Source: CAYMDS01 sp964653195
GTDB lineage: Bacteria > Patescibacteriota > Microgenomatia > Levybacterales > UBA12049
DNA: 32,045 bases
Direction: 5' to 3'
Assembly: GCA_964653195.1 (NCBI GenBank)
Contig: CAZZCX010000013.1
Span: 1-32,045 of the forward strand
The notes under the pieces were generated by a model. That model saw only the letters and a list, made by a program, of their open reading frames with translations. It did not search any database and had not been told where the DNA came from. Shown here one piece after another: positions 1 to 7,535 of the stretch. Made by a program: the position numbers and the translations under genes. Each line of letters opens with the position of its first letter. Position 1 is the stretch's first letter.

Positions 1-2
1 GA

Positions 3-80
3 ACCATAATCTATGGTGAATATTATACCTTACAATTCTCTAAATCTCAAGGTAGAATTGAATACCTATTAAATAATTAA
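3..80 (+). CDS. C-terminal tail of an unidentified gene cut by the window edge
   Basis: One plus-strand frame is open from the left edge to a TAA at 78-80 and encodes about 25 residues ending in RIEYLLNN. It would run convergently into pyrG, overlapping the pyrG stop by a few bases, and it fills the only space left of pyrG. The tail is too short to assign a family. It could be a chance open frame, but its size and position fit the end of a gene packed against pyrG. Confidence 0.35.
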   Translation, partial: TIIYGEYYTLQFSKSQGRIEYLLNN

Positions 81-1795
81 CGTTTATTTAAACATGCCTC
101 AATAAAACCTAAAAAAATAGGATGAGGCTTTAATGGTCTACTTTTATATTCTGGATGTCCCTGAGTACCTAAATAAAATGGATGTACGCTTTCAGGTAAT
201 TCGACAATCTCAACCAAATTCTCCATTACAGAACGAGCAGAGATAATAAGTCCCTTTTCCTCTACCTCCTTTGCAAAAGCATTATTAAATTCATACCTAT
301 GCCTATGTCTTTCGCTAGTTAATTCTGAGTTTTTATCGAGAAATTCACCATATTTTTTATATAATTTCCAGGCATGAGTATTTTTCTTAACATTTGCCTC
401 CCAGCCACCTAAGCGCATTGTTCCTCCATATGCTCTCCTTTGTATCATCTCTTTTTGGCTAGGTATGAAATGAATAACGGGATGTTTTGTTTTAGAATCA
501 TTTTCTTCTGTGTTCGCGTCTTTCCAACCGACTAGGTCTCTTGCAAAGGCAATTGAAGCTAACTGCATACCATAACAAAGCCCTAAATATGGTATCTTCT
601 TTTCTCGTGCATATGAGGCTGCTGCTATCATACCTTCAGCCCCACGAACTCCCCAACCAATAGGCACAATTAAACCATCAGGTTTGCCTATAAGATCATT
701 CACTCCCAATTTATTAATTTTCCCATTTTTGGTTGATTTTTCATTTTTTAAGAGTTTTTCCACAGCCTCAGCATCAATCCAGCGCGTATTTACCTTAACA
801 TTTAACTTCCAAGCTGCATGGTCAATAGCATCAAATAAAGCAGCATATGAATCCCTAAGCTGGTAATCACCAGTTCCGAAGTATTTTCCAACAATACCAA
901 TTTCAATTTCTTTGTTCTTTTTCATTTTTATAGTATCTACAAGCCTACGCCACTCATTTAAATGTGGCTTTTTAATGGGTAATCCAAGCTTAAGGAGAAT
1001 CTTTTCGTCGAGTTTCTGCTCATGAAGAATAAATGGAATTTCATATGGATGGTCAAGGTCGGGGTTTGAAATTATATCTTCCGGATGCATATTGCAAAAT
1101 AAGGCAAATCTATCTCTTCTTCTCTGGTCGATATACTTATCTGAACGGGCGACTATAAAATCCGGTTGAATACCCAAAGAATTTAAAGTTCTTACAGATA
1201 ATTGTGTGGGTTTCGTTTTAGGTTCCCCTAAATGCTTAGGAGTTGGAACATAGCTTACATGAATATGTATTACATCTCCTGGATTTTTAAGACTAAGCAT
1301 CCTTGATGCCTCATAAAAAAATACATTCCAATACTCCCCTGCTGTACCACCAAGTTCAATAATTATAATTTCTGCATTTTTTTCTTTGGCCAATAAGTCA
1401 ATTCTCTCAATAATTTCTTCGGAAATATGTACAGCTTCGACATCTTCTCCCTTATACTCAAATCGACGCTCTTTTTCAATAATTTTCTGATAAATTTGCC
1501 CCATAGTCACAAAATTAAGCTTTCCCATATCTTCGTTGAGAAACTTTTCGTAGGAACCGATGTCCATATCTGTCTCAGTTCCATCTTCGCAGAGAAATGT
1601 ATCACCATGTTCAATTGGGTTGATTGTTCCTGCATCTATATTTAGATATCCTTCGAGTTTTATTGGCGCAACTATATATCCTGCAGATTTGAGAATAAAT
1701 GCGATAGAAGAGGCTGTGAGGCCTTTACCGATGCCTGAGATTACTCCTCCGGATACAAATATATATTTAGTTCGTTTTTGTGCTTTTTTAGGCAT
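77..1795 (-). CDS. pyrG: CTP synthase
   Basis: Makes CTP from UTP, ATP and glutamine in the cytoplasm, the last step of pyrimidine nucleotide synthesis. The 572-residue protein has both expected domains. The N-terminal synthetase domain carries the P-loop (SGGVISGIGKG, about residues 15-25) and an acidic metal-binding stretch near residues 70-80. The C-terminal class I glutamine amidotransferase domain has nucleophile C407 in GLCYGMQ and the H547/E549 pair in GHPEY. It is slightly longer than the usual 535-550 residues. The oxyanion segment reads P-I-G-W-G (378-382) where family members usually have P-G-G-F-G. It is the last gene of a minus-strand group after the rRNA methyltransferase, but has its own promoter immediately upstream. 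Identification is secure. Confidence 0.98.
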   Translation of the reverse strand: MPKKAQKRTKYIFVSGGVISGIGKGLTASSIAFILKSAGYIVAPIKLEGYLNIDAGTINPIEHGDTFLCEDGTETDMDIGSYEKFLNEDMGKLNFVTMGQIYQKIIEKERRFEYKGEDVEAVHISEEIIERIDLLAKEKNAEIIIIELGGTAGEYWNVFFYEASRMLSLKNPGDVIHIHVSYVPTPKHLGEPKTKPTQLSVRTLNSLGIQPDFIVARSDKYIDQRRRDRFALFCNMHPEDIISNPDLDHPYEIPFILHEQKLDEKILLKLGLPIKKPHLNEWRRLVDTIKMKKNKEIEIGIVGKYFGTGDYQLRDSYAALFDAIDHAAWKLNVKVNTRWIDAEAVEKLLKNEKSTKNGKINKLGVNDLIGKPDGLIVPIGWGVRGAEGMIAAASYAREKKIPYLGLCYGMQLASIAFARDLVGWKDANTEENDSKTKHPVIHFIPSQKEMIQRRAYGGTMRLGGWEANVKKNTHAWKLYKKYGEFLDKNSELTSERHRHRYEFNNAFAKEVEEKGLIISARSVMENLVEIVELPESVHPFYLGTQGHPEYKSRPLKPHPIFLGFIEACLNKR

Positions 1796-1808
1796 CTTTT
1801 ACTGCTTT

Positions 1809-1838
1809 ACATTAACAAATGGCCTTAACGGTTGTCAA
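1809..1838 (-). promoter_or_regulatory. pyrG promoter
   Basis: On the minus strand a perfect TTGACA -35 (1833-1838) is followed after 18 nt by TAATGT (1809-1814). The -10 ends 13 nt before the pyrG ATG, so the predicted 5' leader is only about 6 nt. No Shine-Dalgarno sequence is present. Confidence 0.5.
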
Positions 1839-1915
1839 GGAGAAATTATATTTTTAGAAAAGTATAATAACTATATAAAATATAGAGTTTAAGAAATTTG
1901 AATTATTATGTGAAA

Positions 1916-2689
1916 TTAAATTCTAGAAGATATGAATTTCCTATACATTATAATCCATTTCTCCAAGCTCAAATCTGATGGTCGTTGATTTTTATTTATA
2001 CCTAAACTCATTAGTAAGTATTCTGTTAATTTTCTCCCATAAGCATTTTTCATATTTTGCCATACTGGTAATCCTTGACCAAAACACGTTCTTAAAAACT
2101 TTTGATAAGACGCTTTTTCTCCCCACCTTAGTAAATAATTATCCTTCAAATTGAATCTAAACAAAACTGCATCAACATTTGGAATTGGCCGGAAATCAGA
2201 CCTCCCAAATTGATGAGTAATTGAAAAATTAAACCATGGTTTATGTGCTAGAGAAAACCAATTTTCTTTATATGGCGCACTTAACCTATAGGCAAGTTCC
2301 TTCATAACTACCAAATAACAGTCATTAGGCGGATTTTGCGCGTCAATGAGATATCTGAGAATTTTCCCTTCGATAGCAAAAGGAATATTTGCAAATACCT
2401 TATAAGGAATTACTGGTAGCTTAAAATTGAGTATATTGTCTCTATAAAGTGTCAAATTCCTTGCCCACACCAATTTTTCCTGAAGGTGAGCATACAAATG
2501 GCTATCTATCTCCACGGCCAACACGTGTTGCGCCTGGCGGATTAGAGCTTCAGTAATAATCCCTTTCCCGGGGCCAATTTCTAAAACGAGGTCCTTTTTG
2601 TCAATAGAAGAACTACGGACTAGCTTAGATACCAGCTTCCGGTCGTAGAGAAAGTTTTGCGAAAAGAGCTTCCGGCGTAATTGATACAT
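1916..2689 (-). CDS. Erm/KsgA-family rRNA adenine N6-dimethyltransferase
   Basis: A 257-residue class I SAM methyltransferase predicted to dimethylate an adenine of rRNA. Motifs seen: FSQNFL (9-14), SAM-binding EIGPGKG (37-43), acidic E60/D62, and the catalytic NIPF (101-104). SQNF and N-I-P-F/Y are typical of Erm enzymes, which target 23S A2058; KsgA/RsmA usually shows GQNFL and NLPY. The segment PPNDCYLVVMKELAYRL and the C-terminal KWIIMYRKF also look Erm-like. Either 16S or 23S rRNA could be the substrate, so I leave the symbol open. The start has a G-rich Shine-Dalgarno GGGGGTG 7 nt upstream. An upstream ORF overlaps the start in another frame. tRNA-Gly lies just upstream on the same strand. 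Confidence 0.88.
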   Translation of the reverse strand: MYQLRRKLFSQNFLYDRKLVSKLVRSSSIDKKDLVLEIGPGKGIITEALIRQAQHVLAVEIDSHLYAHLQEKLVWARNLTLYRDNILNFKLPVIPYKVFANIPFAIEGKILRYLIDAQNPPNDCYLVVMKELAYRLSAPYKENWFSLAHKPWFNFSITHQFGRSDFRPIPNVDAVLFRFNLKDNYLLRWGEKASYQKFLRTCFGQGLPVWQNMKNAYGRKLTEYLLMSLGINKNQRPSDLSLEKWIIMYRKFISSRI

Positions 2690-2723
2690 ACCGGAACACC
2701 CCCATTGTGAACATAGTGTTCAT
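2625..2723 (-). CDS. Possible leader ORF (32 codons) overlapping the rRNA methyltransferase start
   Basis: A short frame starts at ATG 2723, 34 nt upstream of the methyltransferase ATG, and runs past it in another frame to a TAA at 2625. Its ATG sits 9 nt after the TATAAT box, the same geometry as the leaderless genes elsewhere in the window. It contains three in-frame ATGs; from the third, the peptide begins MGVFRYVSIT. Translation is not proven and the ORF may be chance. Confidence 0.25.
   Translation of the reverse strand: MNTMFTMGVFRYVSITPEALFAKLSLRPEAGI
2708..2722. repeat. Short inverted repeat over the leader start
   Basis: TGAACA-TAG-TGTTCA, perfect 6-bp arms with a 3-nt loop, just downstream of the -10 box of the rRNA methyltransferase and overlapping the upstream ATG. 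It could be an operator or an RNA hairpin. The spacing (GAAC-N5-GTTC) does not fit the Gram-positive LexA box, GAAC-N4-GTTC. Confidence 0.35.
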
Positions 2724-2732
2724 ATGTCCTAT

Positions 2733-2762
2733 ATTATACAATAAATTTTATAAACTTACCAA
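2733..2762 (-). promoter_or_regulatory. Promoter of the rRNA methyltransferase
   Basis: Minus-strand TTGGTA (2757-2762), an 18-nt spacer, then a perfect TATAAT (2733-2738). The predicted start of transcription is near 2726, just before the upstream ATG at 2723. It lies between tRNA-Gly and the coding region, so the gene need not depend on read-through from the tRNA. Confidence 0.55.
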
Positions 2763-2768
2763 ATTTTG

Positions 2769-2839
2769 AGCGGGGTACGAGAATTGGACTCGCTTCTCTA
2801 CCTTGGGAAGGTAGCATACTACCGGTGTACTAACCCCGC
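2769..2839 (-). tRNA. tRNA-Gly (anticodon CCC)
   Basis: The minus strand folds into a 71-nt cloverleaf. The acceptor stem is GCGGGGT paired with ACCCCGC, followed by discriminator T. The D stem GTAC/GTAT is 4 bp. The anticodon stem CTACC/GGTAG closes the loop TTCCCAA with anticodon CCC. The T stem is GCGAG/CTCGT with loop TCCAATT. CCA is not encoded. It lies 77 nt downstream of the LysM gene and reads GGG codons. Confidence 0.93.
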
Positions 2840-2916
2840 GCGCAATAATGTAATTATATCAGACTTATCTAGTTGTCTTGTGCGAGTTGAGAAGGAAACA
2901 TTAAAGGAGAATGAGA

Positions 2917-3768
2917 CTATTTCTGTGAAGGCGGTGCGGTTCGAGGGATCTTCAGAACTAATCCTGGCTGAATCACTCCCGGTGTTTTAATATTATTTAT
3001 TTTCGCAATCTCTACCCATCTGAAACCATCATTATAAGCTCTTACTGCTATTCCCCATAGATGATCTCCTTTTACCACTTTATAAGTCGTACCTGAGATT
3101 GCTGCACCAAAGTCGGTTTTATCAACAACTTGAATAGTTGCTGACTTTGCAACAACATTCGGAATAGTTAATTTCATTCCAGTTCTTATTACACCAGGAT
3201 TGGACAAATTATTTACCCTTGCGATATCTACCCAGTTATACCCGCTCTTATAATATTTTTCAGCAATTGTCCACAAATTTTCTCCATTTGTAACTGAATG
3301 AATTTTCTCATTACTTTGCATTGAAGGTGTTTTAGATATTTGTTTTTTCGTTAGCTCAATCGATTTAGCTATAGTTTTTGTAGGTACATTAGTAGGTTTT
3401 ACTGTATATGTTGGCCTTTGCGTAATAGTAGCTTTGGGAGTTACAGAAGCAGCAGCTGAAGTCACAGGAGTTATCGTATCATTTATATCACTCTTTTCAG
3501 TTGGCTTACTCGTAATTTCTGTGTTTGTTGAAGATATATTTCGTGATATTTTATTTTGAGATAAGTTTCTATCTCGTACTAGAAAAACTAGAAGAATAGT
3601 TGTAATAATAACTACCAGTACACCCAATAACAAACTACTATATGATTCACCAAATCGAAACACTTGAGACCAGTTAATAGATGTTTTTTTTGCAGGGGCT
3701 GTTTTATTTTTTCTTGAAGAAGACTTTGATGAACTTTTTGATAATTTATTTCTTGTTTTCACTGCCAT
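2917..3768 (-). CDS. Membrane-anchored protein with two LysM domains
   Basis: A 283-residue protein with a basic, Ser/Lys-rich cytoplasmic head (1-40), one membrane segment (about 44-64), a long Thr/Pro/Ser-rich linker (80-155) and two C-terminal LysM domains (about 157-204 and 228-276). Each has the GE/D-x-L-W-x-I-A core and ends in L-x-IP. LysM binds N-acetylglucosamine polymers such as peptidoglycan, so this is probably a cell-wall-binding surface protein; no catalytic domain is visible. The two repeats are clearly homologous. I start at ATG 3768 because an upstream in-frame TTG at 3780 overlaps a TATAAT sequence. It precedes tRNA-Gly on the same strand. Confidence 0.85.
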   Translation of the reverse strand: MAVKTRNKLSKSSSKSSSRKNKTAPAKKTSINWSQVFRFGESYSSLLLGVLVVIITTILLVFLVRDRNLSQNKISRNISSTNTEITSKPTEKSDINDTITPVTSAAASVTPKATITQRPTYTVKPTNVPTKTIAKSIELTKKQISKTPSMQSNEKIHSVTNGENLWTIAEKYYKSGYNWVDIARVNNLSNPGVIRTGMKLTIPNVVAKSATIQVVDKTDFGAAISGTTYKVVKGDHLWGIAVRAYNDGFRWVEIAKINNIKTPGVIQPGLVLKIPRTAPPSQK

Positions 3769-3806
3769 ATTTTTTACCAATTATATAATCAGGCAGATTG
3801 AATCAC

Positions 3807-3834
3807 ATTATAATTAGAAATTATAGGATGTCAA
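3807..3834 (-). promoter_or_regulatory. Promoter of the LysM gene
   Basis: Minus-strand TTGACA (3829-3834), a 16-nt spacer and TATAAT (3807-3812), both consensus. A second TATAAT at 3780-3785 lies 11 nt before the ATG and could give a nearly leaderless transcript. From the first promoter the leader would be about 32 nt and contains no clear Shine-Dalgarno sequence. Confidence 0.55.
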
Positions 3835-3947
3835 GTAGTAAAAGGGTTTTATAAGTTAGATTGCCAGCCGAAAGTGGCGCGACTAAATGTTGAAATTATT
3901 CACCATTTGTCAATTACAATTTATCGCATCTCTATAGTGATTGAAGG

Positions 3948-4021
3948 CGGGATGGACGGGACTCGAACCCGCGACCTCCTCCGTGACAGGGAGGCGCTCT
4001 AACCAACTGAGCTACCACCCC
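3948..4021 (-). tRNA. tRNA-Asp (anticodon GTC)
   Basis: A 74-nt minus-strand cloverleaf. The acceptor GGGGTGG pairs with CCATCCC (one G-U), followed by discriminator G, as expected for Asp. The D arm contains AGCTCAGTTGG. The anticodon stem CCTCC/GGAGG encloses CTGTCAC with anticodon GTC. The T arm contains GGTTCGAGTCC. No CCA is encoded. The promoter faces polX divergently. Confidence 0.96.
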
Positions 4022-4037
4022 ATGGTTATGCATAGCT

Positions 4038-4066
4038 ATTTTAACAAATCATTGAAGTGTAGGCAA
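4038..4066 (-). promoter_or_regulatory. tRNA-Asp promoter, interleaved with the polX promoter
   Basis: Minus-strand TTGCCT (4061-4066), a 17-nt spacer and TAAAAT (4038-4043) preceded by an extended TG. Transcription would begin about 10 nt before tRNA-Asp. The -35 lies between the -35 and -10 of the divergent polX promoter. Confidence 0.5.
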
Positions 4067-4080
4067 TGGTTTGCTAAACT
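4052..4080 (+). promoter_or_regulatory. polX promoter
   Basis: TTGAAG (4052-4057), a 17-nt spacer and TAAACT (4075-4080) with an extended TG at 4072-4073. The ATG follows 11 nt after the -10, so the leader would be about 4-5 nt. Confidence 0.5.
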
Positions 4081-4091
4081 GACCATAGTAA

Positions 4092-5855
4092 ATGAGTAAT
4101 TCAGAAATAGTCAAACTACTCCGTAATGTAGCTGCATCTTATTCTATAAAAGATGAAAAAAAATATCGTTTTCAAATTATAGCTTACCATAAGGCTGCTG
4201 AATCTATCGAAAACCTTACTTCAGATGTGAAGCTTCTCATAAAAGAAGATGGATTTGATGAGATTCCCGGTATTGGGACTTCAATCAAATCCTATCTTTT
4301 GGAACTTATTGAAAATGGGAAAGTAAAGCACTTCGATAAACTTATGAGCGATATACCACCCTCAGTATTTGCATTAATGGATATTCCTTCCTTCGGACCC
4401 AAGAAATCGTATAAGCTGGTTTCCCATTTCCAACTTAAAAATGATTTGACAGTTATAAATGATCTATTAGAAATAGCCGAAAAAGGAGAAATTGCGAAAC
4501 TTGATGGATTTGGAGAAAAATCCGAGGCTGATATTATTAGAGCTATAAATGAATTTAAGCTTGGCCAAACTAAAATATCAAGAATGAACCTCCCTTTCGC
4601 AACTAGCCTATCTGAGAAATTATTGAATTATTTAAAAAGCTCGCAAGATGTAATTGATGCATTTCCACTTGGAAGCTTAAGAAGAAAAAAAGATACCATA
4701 GGAGATGTTGACATTGCAGTATCAACTAAAAACTCGAAAAAAGTTATTCAGCACTTTATCGAATATCCACATAAAGACCGAGTGCTGGAGAAAGGCGAAA
4801 TATCTGCGGGACTTATAGTCTCCGGTAAGCACATTGACCTTATGACACAACCTCCAGACCGCTTCGGCTCCCTGCTACAACATTTTACAGGAAGTAAGAA
4901 TCACAATGTTGCTCTTCGTGAATATGCATTAAAAAAAGGCAGGTCTCTATCTGAAAAAGGTATAAAAATCATAAAAACTGGAGAAGTTAAAAAGTTCAGT
5001 ACAGAGGAAAAATTTTATAATTTCCTTGGGCTATCTTGGATTCCGCCTGAATTAAGAGAAGATTCAGGTGAAATTGAGCTTGCAGCCAAGAATGCTTTAC
5101 CTAAAATTGTTCAAATTGAAAATATAAAAGGAGACTTTCATCTTCACTCAAGCTTTGCTATAGAACCAAGCCATGACATGGGACAAAGCTCGATGGATAT
5201 TATGATAAAAAAAGCTATTAAATTAAAATATGATTATATAGGTTTTTCTGAACATAATCCCAGTTTATCCAAACATACAACATCAGAAACAGCAAATATT
5301 TTGCATAAACGACTTATTGAGTTAGAAAAATTGAAGCTAAAGTACAAAAATAGTATACGTATATTTTCTTTACTCGAAGTAGATATACTACCTTCAGGTA
5401 ACTTAGCCATTGATGAAGCATCTATAAAATATTTAGACTTTATGTTAGTATCGATTCATAGTGTCTTTGGAATGTCAAAAGAACATATGACGAAAAGAGT
5501 ATTAAATGGCTTATCGCATAAAAAAGCGAAAATACTCACTCACCCCACCGGAAGGTTAATAAACAGCAGAACAGGTTATGAGCTTGATTGGGAAAAAATC
5601 CTAACATTTTGTAAAAAAAACAATAAAGCTCTAGAGATTAATTCACATCCGTCACGTCTTGATTTATCAGATGCAATAGTAAGAAAAGCTGTTGAATCTC
5701 ATGTAAAGCTTATTATCAATACTGACAGCCATGATGTAGCCCATATGGACTTGATGCGATACGGTGTATCGGTTGCCAAAAGAGGTTGGGCAACCCCGGA
5801 TGACATTTTAAATACTTGGGAGTATAATAAAATTAAAGCGTGGATGAATTCTTGA
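4092..5855 (+). CDS. polX: Family X DNA polymerase with C-terminal PHP nuclease domain (PolX)
   Basis: A gap-filling repair polymerase with a 3'-5' exonuclease activity, probably acting in base excision repair. The 587 residues show the usual bacterial PolX order. Helix-hairpin-helix DNA-binding segments come first (IPGIGTSIKSYL near 58-70; DIPSFGPKKS near 97-106; LDGFGEKSE near 137-145). The nucleotidyltransferase palm follows, with GSLRR (194-198), catalytic D205/D207 in GDVD and D249. The PHP domain comes last, with metal ligands DFHLH (348-352), SEH (386-388), a THPTGR motif and the terminal TDSHD. All key residues are present and the length is normal. No Shine-Dalgarno precedes the ATG; an extended -10 lies 11 nt upstream. 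Confidence 0.95.
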   Translation: MSNSEIVKLLRNVAASYSIKDEKKYRFQIIAYHKAAESIENLTSDVKLLIKEDGFDEIPGIGTSIKSYLLELIENGKVKHFDKLMSDIPPSVFALMDIPSFGPKKSYKLVSHFQLKNDLTVINDLLEIAEKGEIAKLDGFGEKSEADIIRAINEFKLGQTKISRMNLPFATSLSEKLLNYLKSSQDVIDAFPLGSLRRKKDTIGDVDIAVSTKNSKKVIQHFIEYPHKDRVLEKGEISAGLIVSGKHIDLMTQPPDRFGSLLQHFTGSKNHNVALREYALKKGRSLSEKGIKIIKTGEVKKFSTEEKFYNFLGLSWIPPELREDSGEIELAAKNALPKIVQIENIKGDFHLHSSFAIEPSHDMGQSSMDIMIKKAIKLKYDYIGFSEHNPSLSKHTTSETANILHKRLIELEKLKLKYKNSIRIFSLLEVDILPSGNLAIDEASIKYLDFMLVSIHSVFGMSKEHMTKRVLNGLSHKKAKILTHPTGRLINSRTGYELDWEKILTFCKKNNKALEINSHPSRLDLSDAIVRKAVESHVKLIINTDSHDVAHMDLMRYGVSVAKRGWATPDDILNTWEYNKIKAWMNS

Positions 5856-5975
5856 AAAAGAGTTAATGTAAGTGGATAAAAACCCTTAATAATCTATTTT
5901 TATAGATATTATATAGACTAATATATTATTTCAATCGTTAAAACATTTAATAAACCATAAAAGGAGGTGATATTT

Positions 5976-6527
5976 ATGAATCCGTTATTTATCATAATAA
6001 TAATTGCAGGCATAGCAATATTTTATTTCTGGATGTTATATAACAGCCTTATTACTGCAAAGGTAAGAATTCAAGAGGCGTTATCACATATTGATGTTCA
6101 ATTAAAAAGAAGGACTGATTTAATTCCAAATCTTTTAGAAACAGTCAAAGGATATGCCAAACATGAGAAAGAATTGCTTGAAAATATCACGAAAGCCAGA
6201 ACCAGTCTCATGTCAGCTAAAACTACTCACGATAAGGCTGAAGCAAATAATATGCTTTCAGATACACTTAAATCGCTTTTCGCAGTAGCTGAAAATTATC
6301 CTGACCTTAAAGCCAATCAAAATTTTGGAAAACTACAAGATGAACTGTCAGATACAGAAAACAAAATTGCGTATTCCAGACAGTTCTACAATAGCAATGT
6401 GATGGATTACAACACAAAAGTAGCAGTATTTCCAAATTCAATAATTGCAAATATGTTCGGCTTTAAAGCAGCAGAATTTTTCGAAGCTCAAGAGGAAGAA
6501 AGAAAACCCGTAAAGGTTAGCTTCTAA
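5976..6527 (+). CDS. lemA: LemA family membrane protein
   Basis: A 183-residue protein with an N-terminal membrane segment (about 4-22) followed by a helical cytoplasmic domain. The conserved LemA core, including KRRTDLIPNLLETVKGYAKHE, is clear. The molecular function of LemA is not established, but it commonly neighbours the membrane protease HtpX, as here, which suggests a role in membrane stress or quality control. The start is set by a near-perfect Shine-Dalgarno, AAGGAGGTGAT at 5961-5971, pointing to ATG 5976. An in-frame GTG at 5967 lies inside that Shine-Dalgarno and is not the start. It is the strongest ribosome-binding site in the window. Confidence 0.93.
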   Translation: MNPLFIIIIIAGIAIFYFWMLYNSLITAKVRIQEALSHIDVQLKRRTDLIPNLLETVKGYAKHEKELLENITKARTSLMSAKTTHDKAEANNMLSDTLKSLFAVAENYPDLKANQNFGKLQDELSDTENKIAYSRQFYNSNVMDYNTKVAVFPNSIIANMFGFKAAEFFEAQEEERKPVKVSF

Positions 6528-6550
6528 AATTGACTATTCGAAACAATCAT

Positions 6551-6573
6551 CGTCATTCTGGCTTGTCCAGAAT
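6551..6573. repeat. Palindromic element in the lemA-htpX gap (possible terminator)
   Basis: The core is ATTCTGG-CTTGT-CCAGAAT: perfect 7-bp arms (6555-6561 and 6567-6573) with a 5-nt loop, preceded by CGTC and followed by TTTTG. The pattern resembles the CGTCATTC...GAAT palindromic repeats (dRS3/REP-like) dispersed in many bacterial genomes. The following T-run means it could also act as a weak terminator after lemA. Only one copy is visible here. Confidence 0.55.
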
Positions 6574-6611
6574 TTTGTGATATTGAAATTATAAATTAGT
6601 AAAAATATAAC

Positions 6612-6617
6612 TACAAT
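6612..6617 (+). promoter_or_regulatory. htpX -10 box (leaderless geometry)
   Basis: TACAAT is followed by 7 nt and then the htpX ATG. No convincing -35 and no Shine-Dalgarno are seen. The spacing predicts transcription starting at, or within a base or two of, the start codon. Confidence 0.4.
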
Positions 6618-6624
6618 AATATCT

Positions 6625-7533
6625 ATGAATATTTACTCTAGTATTTCACTAAATAAATGGAAGACTTATTTGATCATGGTGTTATTCATTGTATTTATAA
6701 CAACCGCAGTCTTCATATTCGCTAGTGCAATGGGAGAAAGTCCTCTTGGGCTTACAGGAATTGCTCTTGTCTTCTCAGGCTTTATGAGCATCGGCAGCTA
6801 CTACTATTCTGACAAACTAGTATTAGCAACAACTGGCGCAAAACAAATTACAGAAAAAGATAATCCCACTCTATATAAAATTGTGGAAAATCTCGCTATT
6901 GGTGGAGGTCTTCCAATGCCTGCACTTTATGTTATAAATGATCCTTCCCCAAATGCATTTGCAACTGGAAGAGATCCGAAACATGCTGCTGTCGCAGTTA
7001 CTACGGGTATTCTCGAAAGATTAAATAAAGCAGAACTCGAAGGAGTATTAGGCCATGAATTATCACATGTGAAAAATTTTGATACTAGACTTATGGCTAT
7101 AACTGCAGTTCTTGTAGGTTTTATTGCCATTCTCGCTGATCTTTTTATGCGTAATCTTTGGTGGGGGGGTGGAAGAAGACGAGATGATGAGAGCAGCGAC
7201 GCTAGATGGCAGTTAATTTTACTTGTGGCAGGTATAGTTCTAGCTATGCTGGCTCCCATTGTTGCTTCACTTATTCAGCTGGCGGTATCGAGAAAAAGAG
7301 AGTTCCTAGCTGATGCCTCAGGTGTACTTCTTACAAGATACCCTGAAGGACTTGCATCTGCACTTGAAAAAATAGCTGCAGATCCGCGACCTGTAAGATC
7401 CGCATCAAATGCCACTGCACATCTTTTTATAATTAATCCATTCAAAAAACAAAGCGCTAGCAAATGGCTTTTATCGCTTTTTAATACCCATCCTCCAGCT
7501 GAGGAAAGAATCAAAATACTCCGCTCCATGTAA
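6625..7533 (+). CDS. htpX: HtpX-type membrane zinc metalloprotease
   Basis: An M48-family protease that degrades damaged membrane proteins in other bacteria. The 302-residue protein has two N-terminal membrane segments (about 15-36 and 42-60), the zinc site HELSH (144-148) and the conserved downstream REFLADASG segment that supplies the third zinc ligand. Further membrane segments lie around 155-175 and 195-220. The C-terminal FNTHPPAEERIKIL is typical of HtpX. Length and order are normal. It follows lemA after an intergenic palindrome, and its own -10 box suggests separate, leaderless expression. The HD-domain gene begins 2 nt after its stop. Confidence 0.94.
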   Translation: MNIYSSISLNKWKTYLIMVLFIVFITTAVFIFASAMGESPLGLTGIALVFSGFMSIGSYYYSDKLVLATTGAKQITEKDNPTLYKIVENLAIGGGLPMPALYVINDPSPNAFATGRDPKHAAVAVTTGILERLNKAELEGVLGHELSHVKNFDTRLMAITAVLVGFIAILADLFMRNLWWGGGRRRDDESSDARWQLILLVAGIVLAMLAPIVASLIQLAVSRKREFLADASGVLLTRYPEGLASALEKIAADPRPVRSASNATAHLFIINPFKKQSASKWLLSLFNTHPPAEERIKILRSM

Positions 7534-7535
7534 AT

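Noticed and set aside
2708..2722. LexA/DinR-type SOS box
   Set aside because: The half-sites GAAC/GTTC are 5 nt apart, not 4, and no SOS gene is adjacent.
2766..2990. Plus-strand frame running through tRNA-Gly
   Set aside because: It overlaps the tRNA and the end of the LysM gene on the opposite strand; no protein-like features.
4092..5855. UGA recoding as in Absconditabacteria/Gracilibacteria
   Set aside because: TGA ends polX, gatA and atpB at positions matching the normal family C termini.
5892..5907. Inverted repeat ATCTAT-TTTT-ATAGAT after polX
   Set aside because: A pure A/T-rich 6-bp stem without a following T-run; expected by chance at this composition and not convincing as a terminator.
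5967..5969. GTG as lemA start
   Set aside because: It is part of the Shine-Dalgarno AAGGAGGTGAT that serves ATG 5976.
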